Assembly: GCA_037179385.1 (NCBI GenBank)
Contig: CM074195.1
Coordinates: forward strand, 4,706,438-4,770,437
Origin: Holothuria scabra
Lineage: Eukaryota; Echinodermata; Holothuroidea; Aspidochirotida; Holothuriidae
DNA length: 64,000 bases
Reading direction: 5' to 3'
Shown here: positions 48,201 to 60,359 of the stretch, in pieces
Layout of the letters: the number at the start of each line of letters is the position of its first letter
Numbering within the stretch: position 1 is the first letter of the stretch
Program-made: the position numbers and the translations under genes
The notes under the pieces: model-generated
Database searches by the model: none
The model's input: only the letters and a program-made list of their open reading frames with translations
Told to the model about the DNA's origin: nothing

Positions 48201-51200
48201 CTTTAAACATTGCCACAGGTCAGGGTAACACCCCTTCCCCTCCCCTTGAATCTCTCCCAAGGAATAGTGGTCAATCAAACCTTGTACCCCCTTTATTTCA
48301 ATTCCTTGATACACCCTGCAATGGCACATTCAGGTTGTTATTCCTTGTTGGAACGAAGAGCATTTGCTAGGAGTCAGTGATGTATAGCAAAACCATTATG
48401 GTCCCAAACCCCCATTCCACTGGAAGGCAATTTGTGCCACGAAGGGTGTGGAGTCACCGCAAAATGCACCAGGATTTTCATCCATTCCTGTACCACAACC
48501 TTTCAGCAGGCACACCATAATGCTGAACATTTTTGCTAAAATTTACATTCACACCTCTTTGCATGAAAAGACTTCACTCCAGGCTGGCAAACATCAGGGA
48601 ATGGTCATAGCATGGGGAGGATAAATGGTAAGACAGATAAATAATAGGGATCCTTAGACATCTTAATGAATCATATTCACACATGGTGTCCATCCAAATA
48701 TAAAACATAACATTATCATCAACTAACGTGAGACAGATTATTTGGTTCTTTCTTTGCACGACACTGTTTTATTACCAAGCATTCTTTTTAAAGTTCTGGT
48801 GATATGAAAATGACAAAATTGGGTATTCGATGTAAAAAGCAGAAAATGCAGTAGTTCCCATCAAAAATTGACCATTTTACAGGGTAATATCTGATTTGCA
48901 ATTATTTATGCGTAAACATTGGCTCAATATGTAAACCTTGTAATATTTCTAGAGAGGGACTTGCCATATATATGGATTTCACCCTTTGTTGTTACAATCC
49001 TGAGGGTTTTACTGTACTGTCCATGGCGTCATGGACAGTACCTTAGGCCCGTTCTCATTTTCGAGGGACAGTTCTTTCGTTCAATGCTTCTTGGTTCTCA
49101 GTGAGTGGTTTGCTCTACAATCTAGCTTATTATGTAGAGTGAGTCATGTAGACGGGAACGAGACTTCATGGTCACTTTTGGTTATGATATGGCCTAAAAT
49201 GAGAAGGTTGTATTTTGGCATTTATTGATTGTATTGTTTTGTAAACGAATACTTGAGTAAGTCAAATTTGTATACATACTTGCTCATCACACAACGACCG
49301 CATTGTACCTGTAGTTTTTCGCGTACATGTACAGTGTGGCTAAACGCTAACAACCTAAAGATCTTCGTACTATCGTGGCACACAGCTGTACTCTCGTAGC
49401 TCGCAAGTGCTTGTAGTTCGCCGCCGGAGAACAGCCATGGCAATTACATGAGAAAATCTGTCCGCTTGAAGAACGGCGGAACGAACTGGCCGACCAGGGA
49501 ACGAACTGGCCGATTTTTTGACGTCATTTTACCACAAGAGATTGTTTGCTTAGTCGGCGCAAATATTTACCCTGCACGAAAGACAAGAACTGACCAATGT
49601 TCTTTAACAGTTTTCGTGCTAAGAAATTTCTAGAATTCCACCAAACCTGGACCGATTTTTCTGGTTTAAAATTCGTTTTAATGTCAACTTATCCGTGAAG
49701 TTCAGTTTTAGCGAATAATTTTCTTTAACTCCGAAAATTACGTCATTATGCTTCGAGCCTTTTGTTGTCCACTGCAAGTGAGTTAACCGCAAAAATGTGA
49801 CATCTGGGGATATAATCCCTAAAGCAGGCAAAGGCAATTTTGTCGTTCCTTCAAGGGGACGAAATCTCTAATGTAACCTTTGTGCGCATCTAGGCCTAGG
49901 GTTAATTCTTAGCATTTGACGTTAGCTCTCTTGTTATATTTCTCTCTTGGAAGCAGTTACGTTAGGATTGTCAAACGCTAGGTGTATCTTAGGAAGTAAT
50001 ACGAACTTATACTTCTTTACGAACGAAAACAATAGCAGGAAGCCACCTTGCTATAGTCACACTATGGAAGTACTTCCATGATCACACGTACGGTCGGTTG
50101 CGACAATCTACGCAGAGGACGTTGGGGCAGTCTGCTCTGTCAATGTATAGGAAGTCAGTTATACATAGCTTTTATTGGGTCCAGCAGACGGTGACATCAA
50201 GCTAGGTCTTTTTGGTTCAAACGGTGGCGACTAATTTTCCCATGGCCTCTCTCCGTGTTTATATAGGAAGTCCCTGGGCATACTACACCCAAAGGCCCAC
50301 CGCCGCTTGTGTATATTATCATTCTCACAATGATGGTCATTCTCAGAATTAGCATAGGGGTCTATACTGTTCTTTTTGACTGCACTTAGGGTTACCATAA
50401 GCGTATTTATTTTCTCGCAAGGAAGACATGCATCGCCACCCTGGTGATGAGGTTTAAGAAGAGGGGACGGGTGGGGAGTTTGGAAATTTTGTTGGTTTTC
50501 AATGGTGTGTAGATGCAAATGTACTTGTTGCTTTTCCTAGATTTTCTTCTAACTTGATTGAAGCAAAATTTAAACCTGTCTGATCATGTGAGAAATACAT
50601 GAAATCCGGATATTGGCGGTAATATTATACAAAGCCACCCGGACAGCAGCACGAAACAATAAAAAGAGGACGTGTCCTGGTAAAACCGAACGTCTAGTAA
50701 CCCTATACCTGCAGTGCCACTGTGAGCACTGTAGGCAAACTTTACGACTTCCGGTTGATCACTGACGTTACATCGGTATTGCATGAATAGCCTATAGTTG
50801 GTGATTTTTCAACTAGTCTGAGAAGCATTATGAGAAATAGTGCAGTCTTGCATCATTCATGTGTATCACGAGACTGCGAGTCGAAAGTAACGAAGGATTG
50901 ATTTCTACAACAAGCAAACAACCCAGTACTGCATTGGTTATATTCAGGTATATCACATCGGCCATCAAACGTGAAAGGATGAATATATTCTAAGCTTTAG
51001 TGCGTACCAAAGTACGTTGACACAGAAACAATCATGGACAGTAGGCCTAAGTGGTTGCGATTTTCGTAACCACATTTTCTAGTTTTTTTTTTTAGTTTCA
51101 ATTGTGTCCTTGAAATCACCAGTATCAATAACCAAATCGTAAACTACCTGATGAGCAATTAAGAGAAAATTGAAGACAGCCAACTATCACCTCATGACTT

Positions 51201-51260
51201 AAAGGCAAGAGCAGTTCTAGTAGAGTTGATAAGGGGGTGAACGATGCATTTTTAAGTACA
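45270..51260. other. No supported gene
   Basis: The part just after 45264 is probably 3-prime UTR of the death-domain-like gene, to about 45930. Beyond it I see only short frames. Other items are a 16-bp direct duplication (GGAACGAACTGGCCGA) at 49479-49515 in a slightly CpG-richer patch, and a repeat-like AGAGGGCGCTGCT near 47930 resembling 27340. Confidence 0.5.
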
Positions 51261-51269
51261 AATGTGCTA

Positions 51270-52370
51270 CTTGGAATGAGTGGTCCTTGAGGCAATAGAA
51301 AGAAATTGATCCAAAGAGACTATTCATATCTGTGCATAGAGCCCTCTAATTTGCAAAAGTTATGCTAATTAGTCCCATTGGACCATTATTCTCTGGTTCT
51401 AATCATTTACGCACAGGAAAATAGTGTATTTAGTCAAAGTTGGCCATATTTATGGCTCAGAACTCATTTTGGGATATAATTTATGACGAACAGCCATTTT
51501 GTTCTAAGCTAATTTGCATAAATTATGCTAATTAGCTGCAGTGGGTCGTTCTTAACTTACTCCTAAATATTATGTGCAGGGAAAATAGGCAATTAGTGTA
51601 CAATTAGTGGAAGTGGCCATATTTAGGGCACTGAACTTATTGCTGGGACAATATTTACAATGTGCTGCCATTTTGATGGTTTTCTAATTTGCATAAATTA
51701 TGCTAATTAGCCCCAGCGGGCCATTAATCTCTTACTTCAAACTTTTCCTTGCTCAGAAATAATGTGTAATTAGTGTGCAGTTAGTTCAATTGGCAATATT
51801 TTCAGCACGATCCACTATTTGGGGACAACATTTACCACAAGCTGCCATTTTGTTGTTTTCTAATTTGCATTAATTATGCTGATTAGCCTCAGAGGGCCAT
51901 TATTACTTTACTCCTACCTACTTTGTACAGGAAACATGTGTAATTAGTCGGTAATAACTTGAACTTGCATGCTTGTGGCACTGAATTTATTTTTTGACAA
52001 TATTTACAATTAGCTGCCATTTTGTTGTTTTCTAATTTGCATAAATTACTGTAATTTGTCTCAGTGGATTGCTATAACCTTACTCCTATTTTGCAGGAAA
52101 AATGTGTAATTAGTATGCAATAGTTGAAAGTAACCACTTTTTTGCACTGAACTCATTGTTGGGACAATGCAGTGTTTACAGTATGTTGCGACTCTTTTGG
52201 TTCCTCAGTCATAATTTGAGTAGATGATTCTTATTAGGCCTGGTAGTCCTATATTTTCTAGCTTCTATCCTTGTTTTGCACAAGAAAAGTGGGCAATAAG
52301 TTGAACTTGGCCGTATCTAGGACACTGAACCATTTTGGGGACAATGTTTTCAATTGACTGCCATTATGTT
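51270..52370 (+). repeat. Satellite-like array, about six ~174-bp units
   Basis: TAATTTGCATAAATTATGCT or a variant recurs near 51346, 51510, 51686, 51859, 52032 and 52207, spacing 162-177 bp. Each unit continues with AATTAG, a CAGTGGGCC-like word, TTACTCCTA, GTGTAATTAGT, TTGGCCATATTT, CACTGAACT, GGGACAATATTTAC and GCTGCCATTTTG. Units diverge toward the right end. A lone copy of the palindromic core lies at about 55690. Confidence 0.9.
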
Positions 52371-52379
52371 GTTTTCACA

Positions 52380-53795
52380 AGAGGGTGGAGTGGTATGGAA
52401 ACTGGGGTTAGGGCTGAAATGAAACTCCAAATGTTCCCAGTACAATCGAGAAATCACAGCCAAAGAAACACCTATCAGAAAGCTAAAATAAAAAAGTATT
52501 ATACCCTTCCCCGTCTCCCACCCACCTTCATTAAGAATATACTATGCTTGTCTGATTTTGACAACCTGCTGAAAATTTGTTTACCGCTTCGTTTGCCTTT
52601 TTACTCTTAAATATCCTTGTCTCTTCCCGAACCTTTTGCATTAAATGTTGCAACGATATGAATGCGCACTTGTTTCTAAAAGCTCTATAGGTCTACCATA
52701 CATTAAATGTCCACAGTCCTCTGACCAAGTAAGGTTCCATGCTAGTCATAAATCTGCTGCTATTGACAAATGGGGGGGGGCGGAGGGTGGCACTATGGCA
52801 TATGCAATAGACATCGCACACACACGCATATACAGTCAGGGATTCCACCAGAAACACGTAAAGGGGGGAATTTATTACTGCTAAACCCTACGTCCAAAGT
52901 GATGCTGTCCTAGAGTAAAGTTACGAGTGGGTTCAGGGGTACAAAGGCTTGCTTCAAGGCCCTGTAGGGTGCAAGTTGAAGGGTTTAAAATGCCATTTAT
53001 TTTAATATGTAAGTCTGAAACGTCAAATTGCAAAAGCGTCGTTTTAAATAAGTAACCAAGACACTGACATTTTTTTTAATTTTCACGGAAATGAAAGGGG
53101 GATTTTATCCGCCTTCGTCTGGAATGGGGGGGGGGGGACAACTCCCCCTTACCTACATGTGGCAGAAACTCTGACAGTCAGAAGATACATAAGAGGCCAA
53201 CCGGTACAAACCTTTTGTGACGATACAGCAGTTCTAGCTAGCCTATAGACACAAACCTAAATACTGCAAGTATATGGGAAAACAAGGCCCAGGTACCCTA
53301 GGCTACTGTAGGCTTGGCCATTTTCCTCAAAGATGATCGAATCAACAATTTCACCGTATTCAAATCAATTTCAGTTCCGTATCCCTCACCTGACTGTGAT
53401 TCTGACAGTTCTCTATATTGTATGCTCCATCTACGGACACAGATACAAGCGGGGACACACCCGTCACACGCCCCCTTTTTTCGATGACCACTGATTTTTT
53501 TTTTTTTTTTTTTTGAGATCTGGAAAATATGCTTCCAGAAGCTGTTTAATTGAGGGCATTCCGGAATTCAAATTTTCTTCGGGGGAGTATCCACCCCTCC
53601 CTGCCTTGGCTTCGTGCCTTCGGTGCTCGTATGTCGTCCTTTAGTGTGAAGGTACGCCCCCTTCCTCAAAATCCTGGATTTGCACCTGATTAAGGCTATT
53701 GCAAAACCTCCAGTTCTACCAAGGCTATGTAGATGTGTTTGTACCTATGTGGATCGATGTAGATGAATAAAAATTCCTGGTTGTCAGCCAAAAAA
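52380..53795. other. No supported gene
   Basis: Short frames only, with homopolymer G runs (52772, 53126) and a T run (53494-53514). Confidence 0.55.
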
Positions 53796-53797
53796 AG

Positions 53798-53884
53798 GCC
53801 TGGAAAAAAGGCCGTGGCTGGCTCGACTTGAACCAAAATTTTGGAAACTGGGTCATAAAACTCCATCTAAATAACTAACCAATG
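53798..53884 (+). mobile_element. tRNA-derived SINE, 3-prime part
   Basis: Shares CTGGAAAAAAGGCCGTGGC, GGCTCGACTTGAACCAAA, TTGGAAACTGGGTCATAAAA and CTCCATCTAAATAACTAAC with the tail of 13855-14105, same orientation. Confidence 0.8.
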
Positions 53885-54611
53885 CTATCGTAGTGTTAAA
53901 AAGGCCCACCTGATGAACTTTCAGAGGACATATCGAGGGCAAATAACAATTTTTAGGGGGAGGCTTAGCTGTAAGTCGGGTGACGTCGGTTGTGAAACAT
54001 GTGCATTCCTTTATGGGTTCGCAGGCACGGATCCGTACATTTCAAAAGGGGGATGACATAGGAGAAAGCAGGTGTGTAAGGGAGTTGTGCTACTTATTTC
54101 CCGTATGTATTATTAATGATGTGGCGAAAAAAGGAGCGCTGCAGCGGTAAAACCCCCCTTAGATCTGCGCCTGGTTCGAACAATTTGTGTCGAAACCATG
54201 TTGACATCTGTTGCATGATTATTGGACTAGCAAGTGCGGTAGTGGACTAAACTGAACCCTTTTAGATCAACCCCAATTTCATACGACACAAAGAAGTCTT
54301 GAAAAAGACTACATTAGTGATACTTAATCAGAGACTTGAAGGAAAGTAGGATGCAGAGAGGAAAGACCCACCGAGGTCATGCCCCCATCAAGACTGGGAG
54401 TGGCTACATTTAGTCTCACAACAGTAGCGCAATGTTGCATGATGAGAAGTGAGCTGTCGTTCATTAGTCTCATAGTCGCATAGCACATGTAGGCCTACTG
54501 TAATCTACCCATTCATTGTGAGACATTTCTTGTACATGCACATTATTGAATGACTTCTACGTGAGCATGTGATGTGGTTAGGGCATGGAAGTACTACCTC
54601 AAGGGTCCGCT

Positions 54612-54812
54612 CTATAGTGCCCCGTCTCATTGATCTCCCGTCTCATTAGTCCCCCGGGTGAGGGTTAAGGGTTAGGATTAGGGTTTAGGGTTAGGGCTAG
54701 GACGTTAGGGTTTAGGGTTAGGGGACCAATGAGACAGGGGACCTATGAGATGGGGGACTATTGACACGGGGTACTATTAACACAGGGCCTATTGAGACGG
54801 GGGACTATAGAC
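54612..54812. repeat. Telomere-like TTAGGG block inside GGGGACTAATGAGAC repeats
   Basis: The core 54660-54722 is a run of TTAGGG, TTTAGGG and TTAAGGG variants. On the left it is preceded by CCGTCTCATTGATC and CCGTCTCATTAGTCCCCC. On the right it is followed by GGGGACCAATGAGAC, GGGGACCTATGAGAT, GGGGGACTATTGACAC and similar, in the opposite sense. The whole is therefore a short inverted arrangement around an interstitial telomere-like tract. Confidence 0.85.
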
Positions 54813-55809
54813 ATTATCCCCTACCTCAGAGGTAGAGGTAGGTACTTCCATCATTAGGGCCTACAGTTGCATCAGGGAGTTGAGGGATTTGGAGGCCAAA
54901 GCCTGACATTCTGCCTGTATATTTCAATACAGTATTGTATAATACCTTTGCCCATGGTGCATAGTTATGAAAAATATAGCCTAGCAGTTTTTCATCCTGT
55001 CACTATGGTAAGCTTCCCATCGTTTAAAACTGAGAAAAAGGTAATTTTTGTACACAATGGCCTATGAATTTCAAATGGTACATCAACGTTGCACATGAGA
55101 CCATGGTCTTGTTTTTGTGGACATGGCAACTAGAATTGGTACAAATTTTAATGCCTCATTGATGGAAGGGGGAGAGGGCACGTAAAGAGTTCAGGGGAAA
55201 AGGAGACCATGGTTCTTCATTTTCTGCACAATCCTACCTATTTTGGAGCATGCGCTATGTTTGGTCTATACTGTTTCTGTAAATTAATATCTTTATTTTC
55301 AACATTCTGAGACATGCAAACTTTCAGGAATCAAATGCAGCATGGTTGCCAATTTCTGGAATGAGCACACAGCAATTAATCTACACTAAATCATAATAAC
55401 TCACGCTTTGTGGTTGTTAAATACGCAGTTTTAGGCAAGAAAAATATTAGCAAGAAAAAGTGCCCAAATTCCCTTACATTTGTACATGTACCAGTTCCAC
55501 GAAATCCTTTTTCAAAATCTTCTGTTTCGATCTTTTATAAAGAAATTTTTAGTTATTAAATGGTCAAGAGTTGTGAAAAATGTTGCCAAAATGAATTTCT
55601 TGAGTGAAATGCGGCCATATTCAACTTTATCAGACATTTTTAGGCAAAACGTTGATCTATTCTTCAAACTGCCCCTCCTCGAAGGCTAGTTAGCATAAAT
55701 TATGCAAATTAGGAGCTTATATGCATATATATTGAGTGTATCTTTGCATAAAATTTTTTTGTTTGCCCTATAGATTATTTGTGCCAAGTGGGATAATTGT
55801 ACTAAAAAA

Positions 55810-56085
55810 TGCAGTGATCACCCTATGTAGACCCCTTAGCAACTATACTATTCCCCCAAACTTATATTGAAGAAAAAGCCAACTTTCACAATTTTCCTCT
55901 TACTTCTCTTAAAAGTATCTTTCATTATATCGTATTTCTTTACTACTGCATATTCAAGCATAAACAAGCAATTACATAGTGAATTGCACATTTGAAGGGG
56001 AAAAAGACTCTCAACAGCCAATCATGTAACAGGACATTCTACAGCACTACTTCAAGTTGGGATGACTGCTCTTGCACTTTACAAT
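55810..56085 (-). mobile_element. MITE of the GCAGTCACCCC family, copy 5
   Basis: Ends GCAGTGATCACCC (left) and TTGGGATGACTGCTCTTGCAC (right). Internal CACAATTTTCCTCTTACTTC and CAGCCAATCATGTAACAGG match the family in reverse orientation. Confidence 0.8.
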
Positions 56086-56814
56086 ACAATTTTTGTAGTA
56101 GTCTACAGATTTCTACATTGGCAGAGCTCTTTGACTGGCAGTAAGTTCAAAACTGCAGAGTGCTGCAGCTCATACTAGAGTATTACACAGCATCATGTCA
56201 TGCACTGATCTGAGAGTGTATGATTACACATTTGGGGTCTGAAGCAATAAACTGAAATTGTGTCTGGAGGAGGATGAATTTTAGACAGTTGGGAGGGGGG
56301 GAGGGTGTGGATGTTCGGAGAATTTGACTTGTGTGGAGTGAGAGGATTAGGCTTTTAATAGAAAGTTGACAAAAGAAATGTCAACACTGACCAGCACTCC
56401 ATTTCATTATTTTTGCATAACAAACAAGTTGCTTCAGAAATACTTAGAACTGTAACTGTAAATCTTGCGAATCAAAAAGATATTGAGATAATTCAAACGG
56501 ATTTAGTCTTAGAAAAGTTTACTCCTTTAACTGCCAAGTAAATTCAGGGCTGTTGTTGACATGTCACATTACCTTTCAATGACCTTTTACAAAGGGTGTT
56601 CTTCAAACGAAAGCAACCATAAAATATGTCTTCAAACTGTTAATCAATGGCATACAGTATTATACTTGTGATACCCACCCGATAACCTCTTACTAGTTAT
56701 ATTTGTGTGATATTACAAGCAACTGGGACTAAAGAGAACTTGAAAGATTCACTTCACTATTTTCTTTAATGTTTGAACACAAATTTGTCAGTACATCACT
56801 GCTGGCTTATAAGG

Positions 56815-57078
56815 TGAAACGTAGCCACCCCGGCCAACTTGAGGTGTGTAGTAGACTGTCCCGTTTCATGACTGGCCCTTGAGAATCATGTGACAATACT
56901 TTTTTCTCCTCAAATGTGAAATTTACTGAAAGTAAGTTATTGGATTATATTGAATATGCAATGTTCATGAAGTCCTTCGATATAATGAAAGACACTTTTT
57001 AGGAGAAGTAAAACTAAATTGTGAGATTTAGCTGTTGCTTCAAAACAAGGTTTGGGGACTGTTTCAGCCCTTTAGGAT
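56815..57078 (+). mobile_element. MITE of the GCAGTCACCCC family, copy 6
   Basis: Shares CGTTTCATGACTGG, CATGTGACAATACTT, GAAAGACACTTTTTAGGAGA, AATTGTGAGATTTAGCTGTT and the right end GGGGACTGTTTCAGCCCTTTA. It lies 730 bp from copy 5, in the opposite orientation. Confidence 0.85.
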
Positions 57079-57079
57079 G

Positions 57080-58080
57080 TGAGTATAGTTATAATATATG
57101 CTTTACAAGTAAATGAATGTGGTCATTCTTAAGAACCACCACCCAAACAGAATCCCTTTAGTATTATTCATGAATAAAGATATCTCAAGTTCTTTACACT
57201 ATATCATGTGAAATTCTTTGCACCATTGCGAAAATTCAAACAAGTGAAACAGTTACTGTATACATGTCATTACAGACATGTATATTAACAAAAGAAGATC
57301 CCGTTCAAACTGTCAGTCTGACTCGATGATTAGCAAGGCTTTTAGATAAAAGTGATTTCCCAGAAAGGCAAAGTATGTCACTGAAAATCATGGAACTCTC
57401 CAAGTCACAAAAGAAAAAAACAACAGTTCCTGAAACTTCACTGGACTAACGAATTATTTGCTGTGCCTTCGCAGAGTTGGCTTCAAACAGAAATATTATT
57501 GAAATCTACAGTCGAAATATATGTTATTATCACATTTTCTTTCATCACTATGCACATTACATACTCTAAGTGGTTGCAACCTGTGAGTTATCTGGAAAGA
57601 TCAGCTGTCCTCACTCCAGTGATTTCAGACCTTCACCTCTATTGAACCAATGATTCCTCATCTTTTTGGACTAGACTTCTGCAGTTGTTTGCAAGGAACC
57701 ACCTGTGACGGTCTGACATTCAACATACATTTCCTTTCTAAGCAGGATGGTTGGCTGTGGAAGTGTCCTCAGTCAGGTCTGGGCTTCATCTTAACATTTT
57801 TGGATCAGGTCCTTCAACCAATGTTTTGATCAGCTACAAAAGCGCAAAGGGAAAAATTGATTACAATATAGTAATGCTTTACCAACCAAAGTTAATGCAA
57901 AAACACTGCAGAGAAAAAAACTTCAACCATGCCTACTACCTTTAATTCCCCTGTGACCTGTTCATCGAATGCCACCATTCACACAAAACGAAACACTGTA
58001 GATGCATATAAGGTATGAATGAATACCATATGCACCATTTGGACATTTTTAGCAAGGTGAGTTCTTATGTTTTACCTTTT
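57080..58080. other. No supported gene
   Basis: AT-rich with short frames only. Confidence 0.5.
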
Positions 58081-58084
58081 GGCT

Positions 58085-58235
58085 TATTTCTGGCCGGCCA
58101 CCACCTTTTTTCCAGTTGTAGCTCACTTGCCTCCCACACTCCATAAATTACTGAGCATCAAGCACAATGGCAGTAGGTTCCATTTTTTAAAGCTTTGGTA
58201 CGGCACATCCAGGAGTACAACCCAACACCTTCTAC
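58085..58235 (-). mobile_element. tRNA-derived SINE fragment
   Basis: Shares TTTTTTCCAGTTGTAGCTCAC, GAGCATCAAGCACAATGGCA and GTAGGTTCCATTTTTTAAAG with the other minus-strand copies. Confidence 0.75.
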
Positions 58236-58689
58236 AATCCTCGACAAAAATGATGGGACAAAACAAGCAAAACAAGCAATGGACGGAACACCATCCCCCC
58301 ACTCCCCCATTCAATGTTGCTGACGCCCAAGGCGTCCTGAAAATTCAACATTGTTACGGGGAGCGGGGTTTGTCCCATGTTTTTTGTCGAGGACGGTAGC
58401 TACATGTCAGATGCTTAAGCATGGTACTATTAACACACAAACACGCAAACGGTCTCATAGAAGTGTAGCAATTATCAATCGCCAAGTGGTCATGTACAGT
58501 ATGGCTTAGTACAAAGGTCATTACTGAAATTGGTAAATCAGTGTTACATTTATGGCCAAAACTGTACCACTTATTTACTAAGCCTACTTCAAGTTCCAGT
58601 TGAGCCACTTCACTAAAAATACTTCTGTATAAATTACAGTTATGGGGCAAAATTAACTTTATTCAATCCATCTATACCTAACCTAGCCA

Positions 58690-59505
58690 CCACAAGCGTA
58701 CGAAGCGGTGGTGCAAGAAGCACTCGCCCTCCCAATTCGGGCAAAAGCAGTTGGTCTATTCGGGAAAACATGGGCAAAACATGGTAAACGGTGACATTAT
58801 TCGGTCAAAAAATGCTCTTTCCCCCTTATAGAAAATAACCCCCATATGCCTATGCTAGCCACTACAACACACAATAAACAAAACCCACCCACACCTATTT
58901 CACCATTTGTAACTTCTGTTAAGCTTAGATCAATATTCTAGCCTTCGCAGCATGACACACAGAGGTTTATTAAGTATATGTGAACGATTAAAAATGAAAT
59001 ATACCTGTAAGTGTACCGATGTAGCACTTATTTCCTGATTTGTTATACGTCAAAAATGTGATCCAACGACCGACTGACATGTCATGCTTTCTCTCACAAC
59101 GTTTCACAAATCTTTAAAAAGAACAGAAACTCGAATCTTCCCTGGCGATTTTGGATAAAACCAAAGCTTGTTAACTTCACAGATGTGTATGTATAGACTA
59201 GTTACAGTAGCCTGTGTGGTATACATATAGGCCATAGGCTTACTACGTATGTCTTTGAAATCTCCGTCTTCAGTCAAACGTTTTTCAGCTAATTCACTCG
59301 GTTCTGGGACCGAATTTTCTCCATTCGTTGCACAGTGTTGTGTACTAACCCTTAAAAAATTCGGTGACTTTGGTCACTTTTCTGATGCTTTTTTCGGAGA
59401 CATTGGTAGTAGCTGAATTTTTTTTTTTTGTCGGAAGCCTGCTTTGCAAATAAGTGCCATGTTGCCAGATATAACATTAGTATATTGTGCAATCTGTGTA
59501 CGTCA
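58690..59505. other. No supported gene
   Basis: No credible frame or repeat beyond homopolymers. Confidence 0.5.
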
Positions 59506-59514
59506 ATACGCGAA

Positions 59515-59562
59515 TGTGATTGGTTGCTAATGACGTCATTGGCTGCATTGGCTCTTTATATG
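59515..59562 (+). promoter_or_regulatory. Promoter-like cluster: inverted CCAAT, CRE, TATA
   Basis: Within 48 bp are ATTGG (three times, inverted CCAAT), TGACGTCA (consensus cAMP-response element/ATF site) and CTTTATATGC (TATA-like). No supported coding exon follows on either strand within reach, so this may be an orphan promoter, a repeat-borne element, or chance. Confidence 0.35.
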
Positions 59563-59759
59563 CTTCTTCATGTTTGAAGAAAATATCGACGGTTTTAAAT
59601 GATATTTGCGAAAATGTGCACCTTATGCATCTGGGAACAGTCAAATTCGGTATTATATTATTTTCATAATTATGGTGTGGAGTATTGGTAGTTCTCCCTC
59701 CGTAGCAACGAACTTGAAAGATAATCGAATTCGGCCCACGGTCTATATCACCCATCGGT

Positions 59760-59945
59760 ACAAGATGCAGCAACTTTCGGAAAAACAAAGGAATACAAAG
59801 ACTATATTTTGAGTAGTACAAAAGAGATATCACAAGTTATGCTTTATGTATCATCTTAAAATGAGTAAGAAGACTTTCACATTTTATATCTAAGCCCAGA
59901 AATATCCTATGACGATTGGGGTGACTGTTTGAATTCACTTTTTAT
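59760..59945 (+). repeat. Dispersed repeat pair, copy 2
   Basis: Partner of 29735-29945, moderately diverged. Confidence 0.7.
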
Positions 59946-60247
59946 TCTCTGTAAAATATGTTTTTGAAATTTTAGCTTTGAGACACACATCAAGCATAGG
60001 CGAAGGATCTCATTCGAATTAAGAACAACTCCCCGTTTCTAAGTAAAAATAAAATGATTGACACACGCGCATCATTGATACTTATCTGATGCAGCGCTTG
60101 CAATGGTTTTGCGTCATCAGTCAGGAACATAATGTATCCCACAAAGAAAAGCAAGAAGTTGGGTTCAAACTCACCGTTCAAGGCGGTTTGTATGACATAC
60201 ATCGACAGATCGACAAGGTTCAGATAGGACACAATGTACCCATCTCC

Positions 60248-60253
60248 CTACTT

Positions 60254-60343
<90 letters not shown>

Positions 60344-60355
60344 TCTCTCTCTATC
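60248..60355. repeat. (CT)n microsatellite
   Basis: About 108 bp of CT with rare CC/CA interruptions. Leu-Ser open frames here are artefacts. Confidence 0.99.
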
Positions 60356-60359
60356 TCTA

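Noticed and set aside
51270..52370. CRISPR-like repeat array
   Set aside because: Repeats are long (~174 bp), contiguous and diverged, without unique spacers, in an animal genome. It is a satellite-type array.
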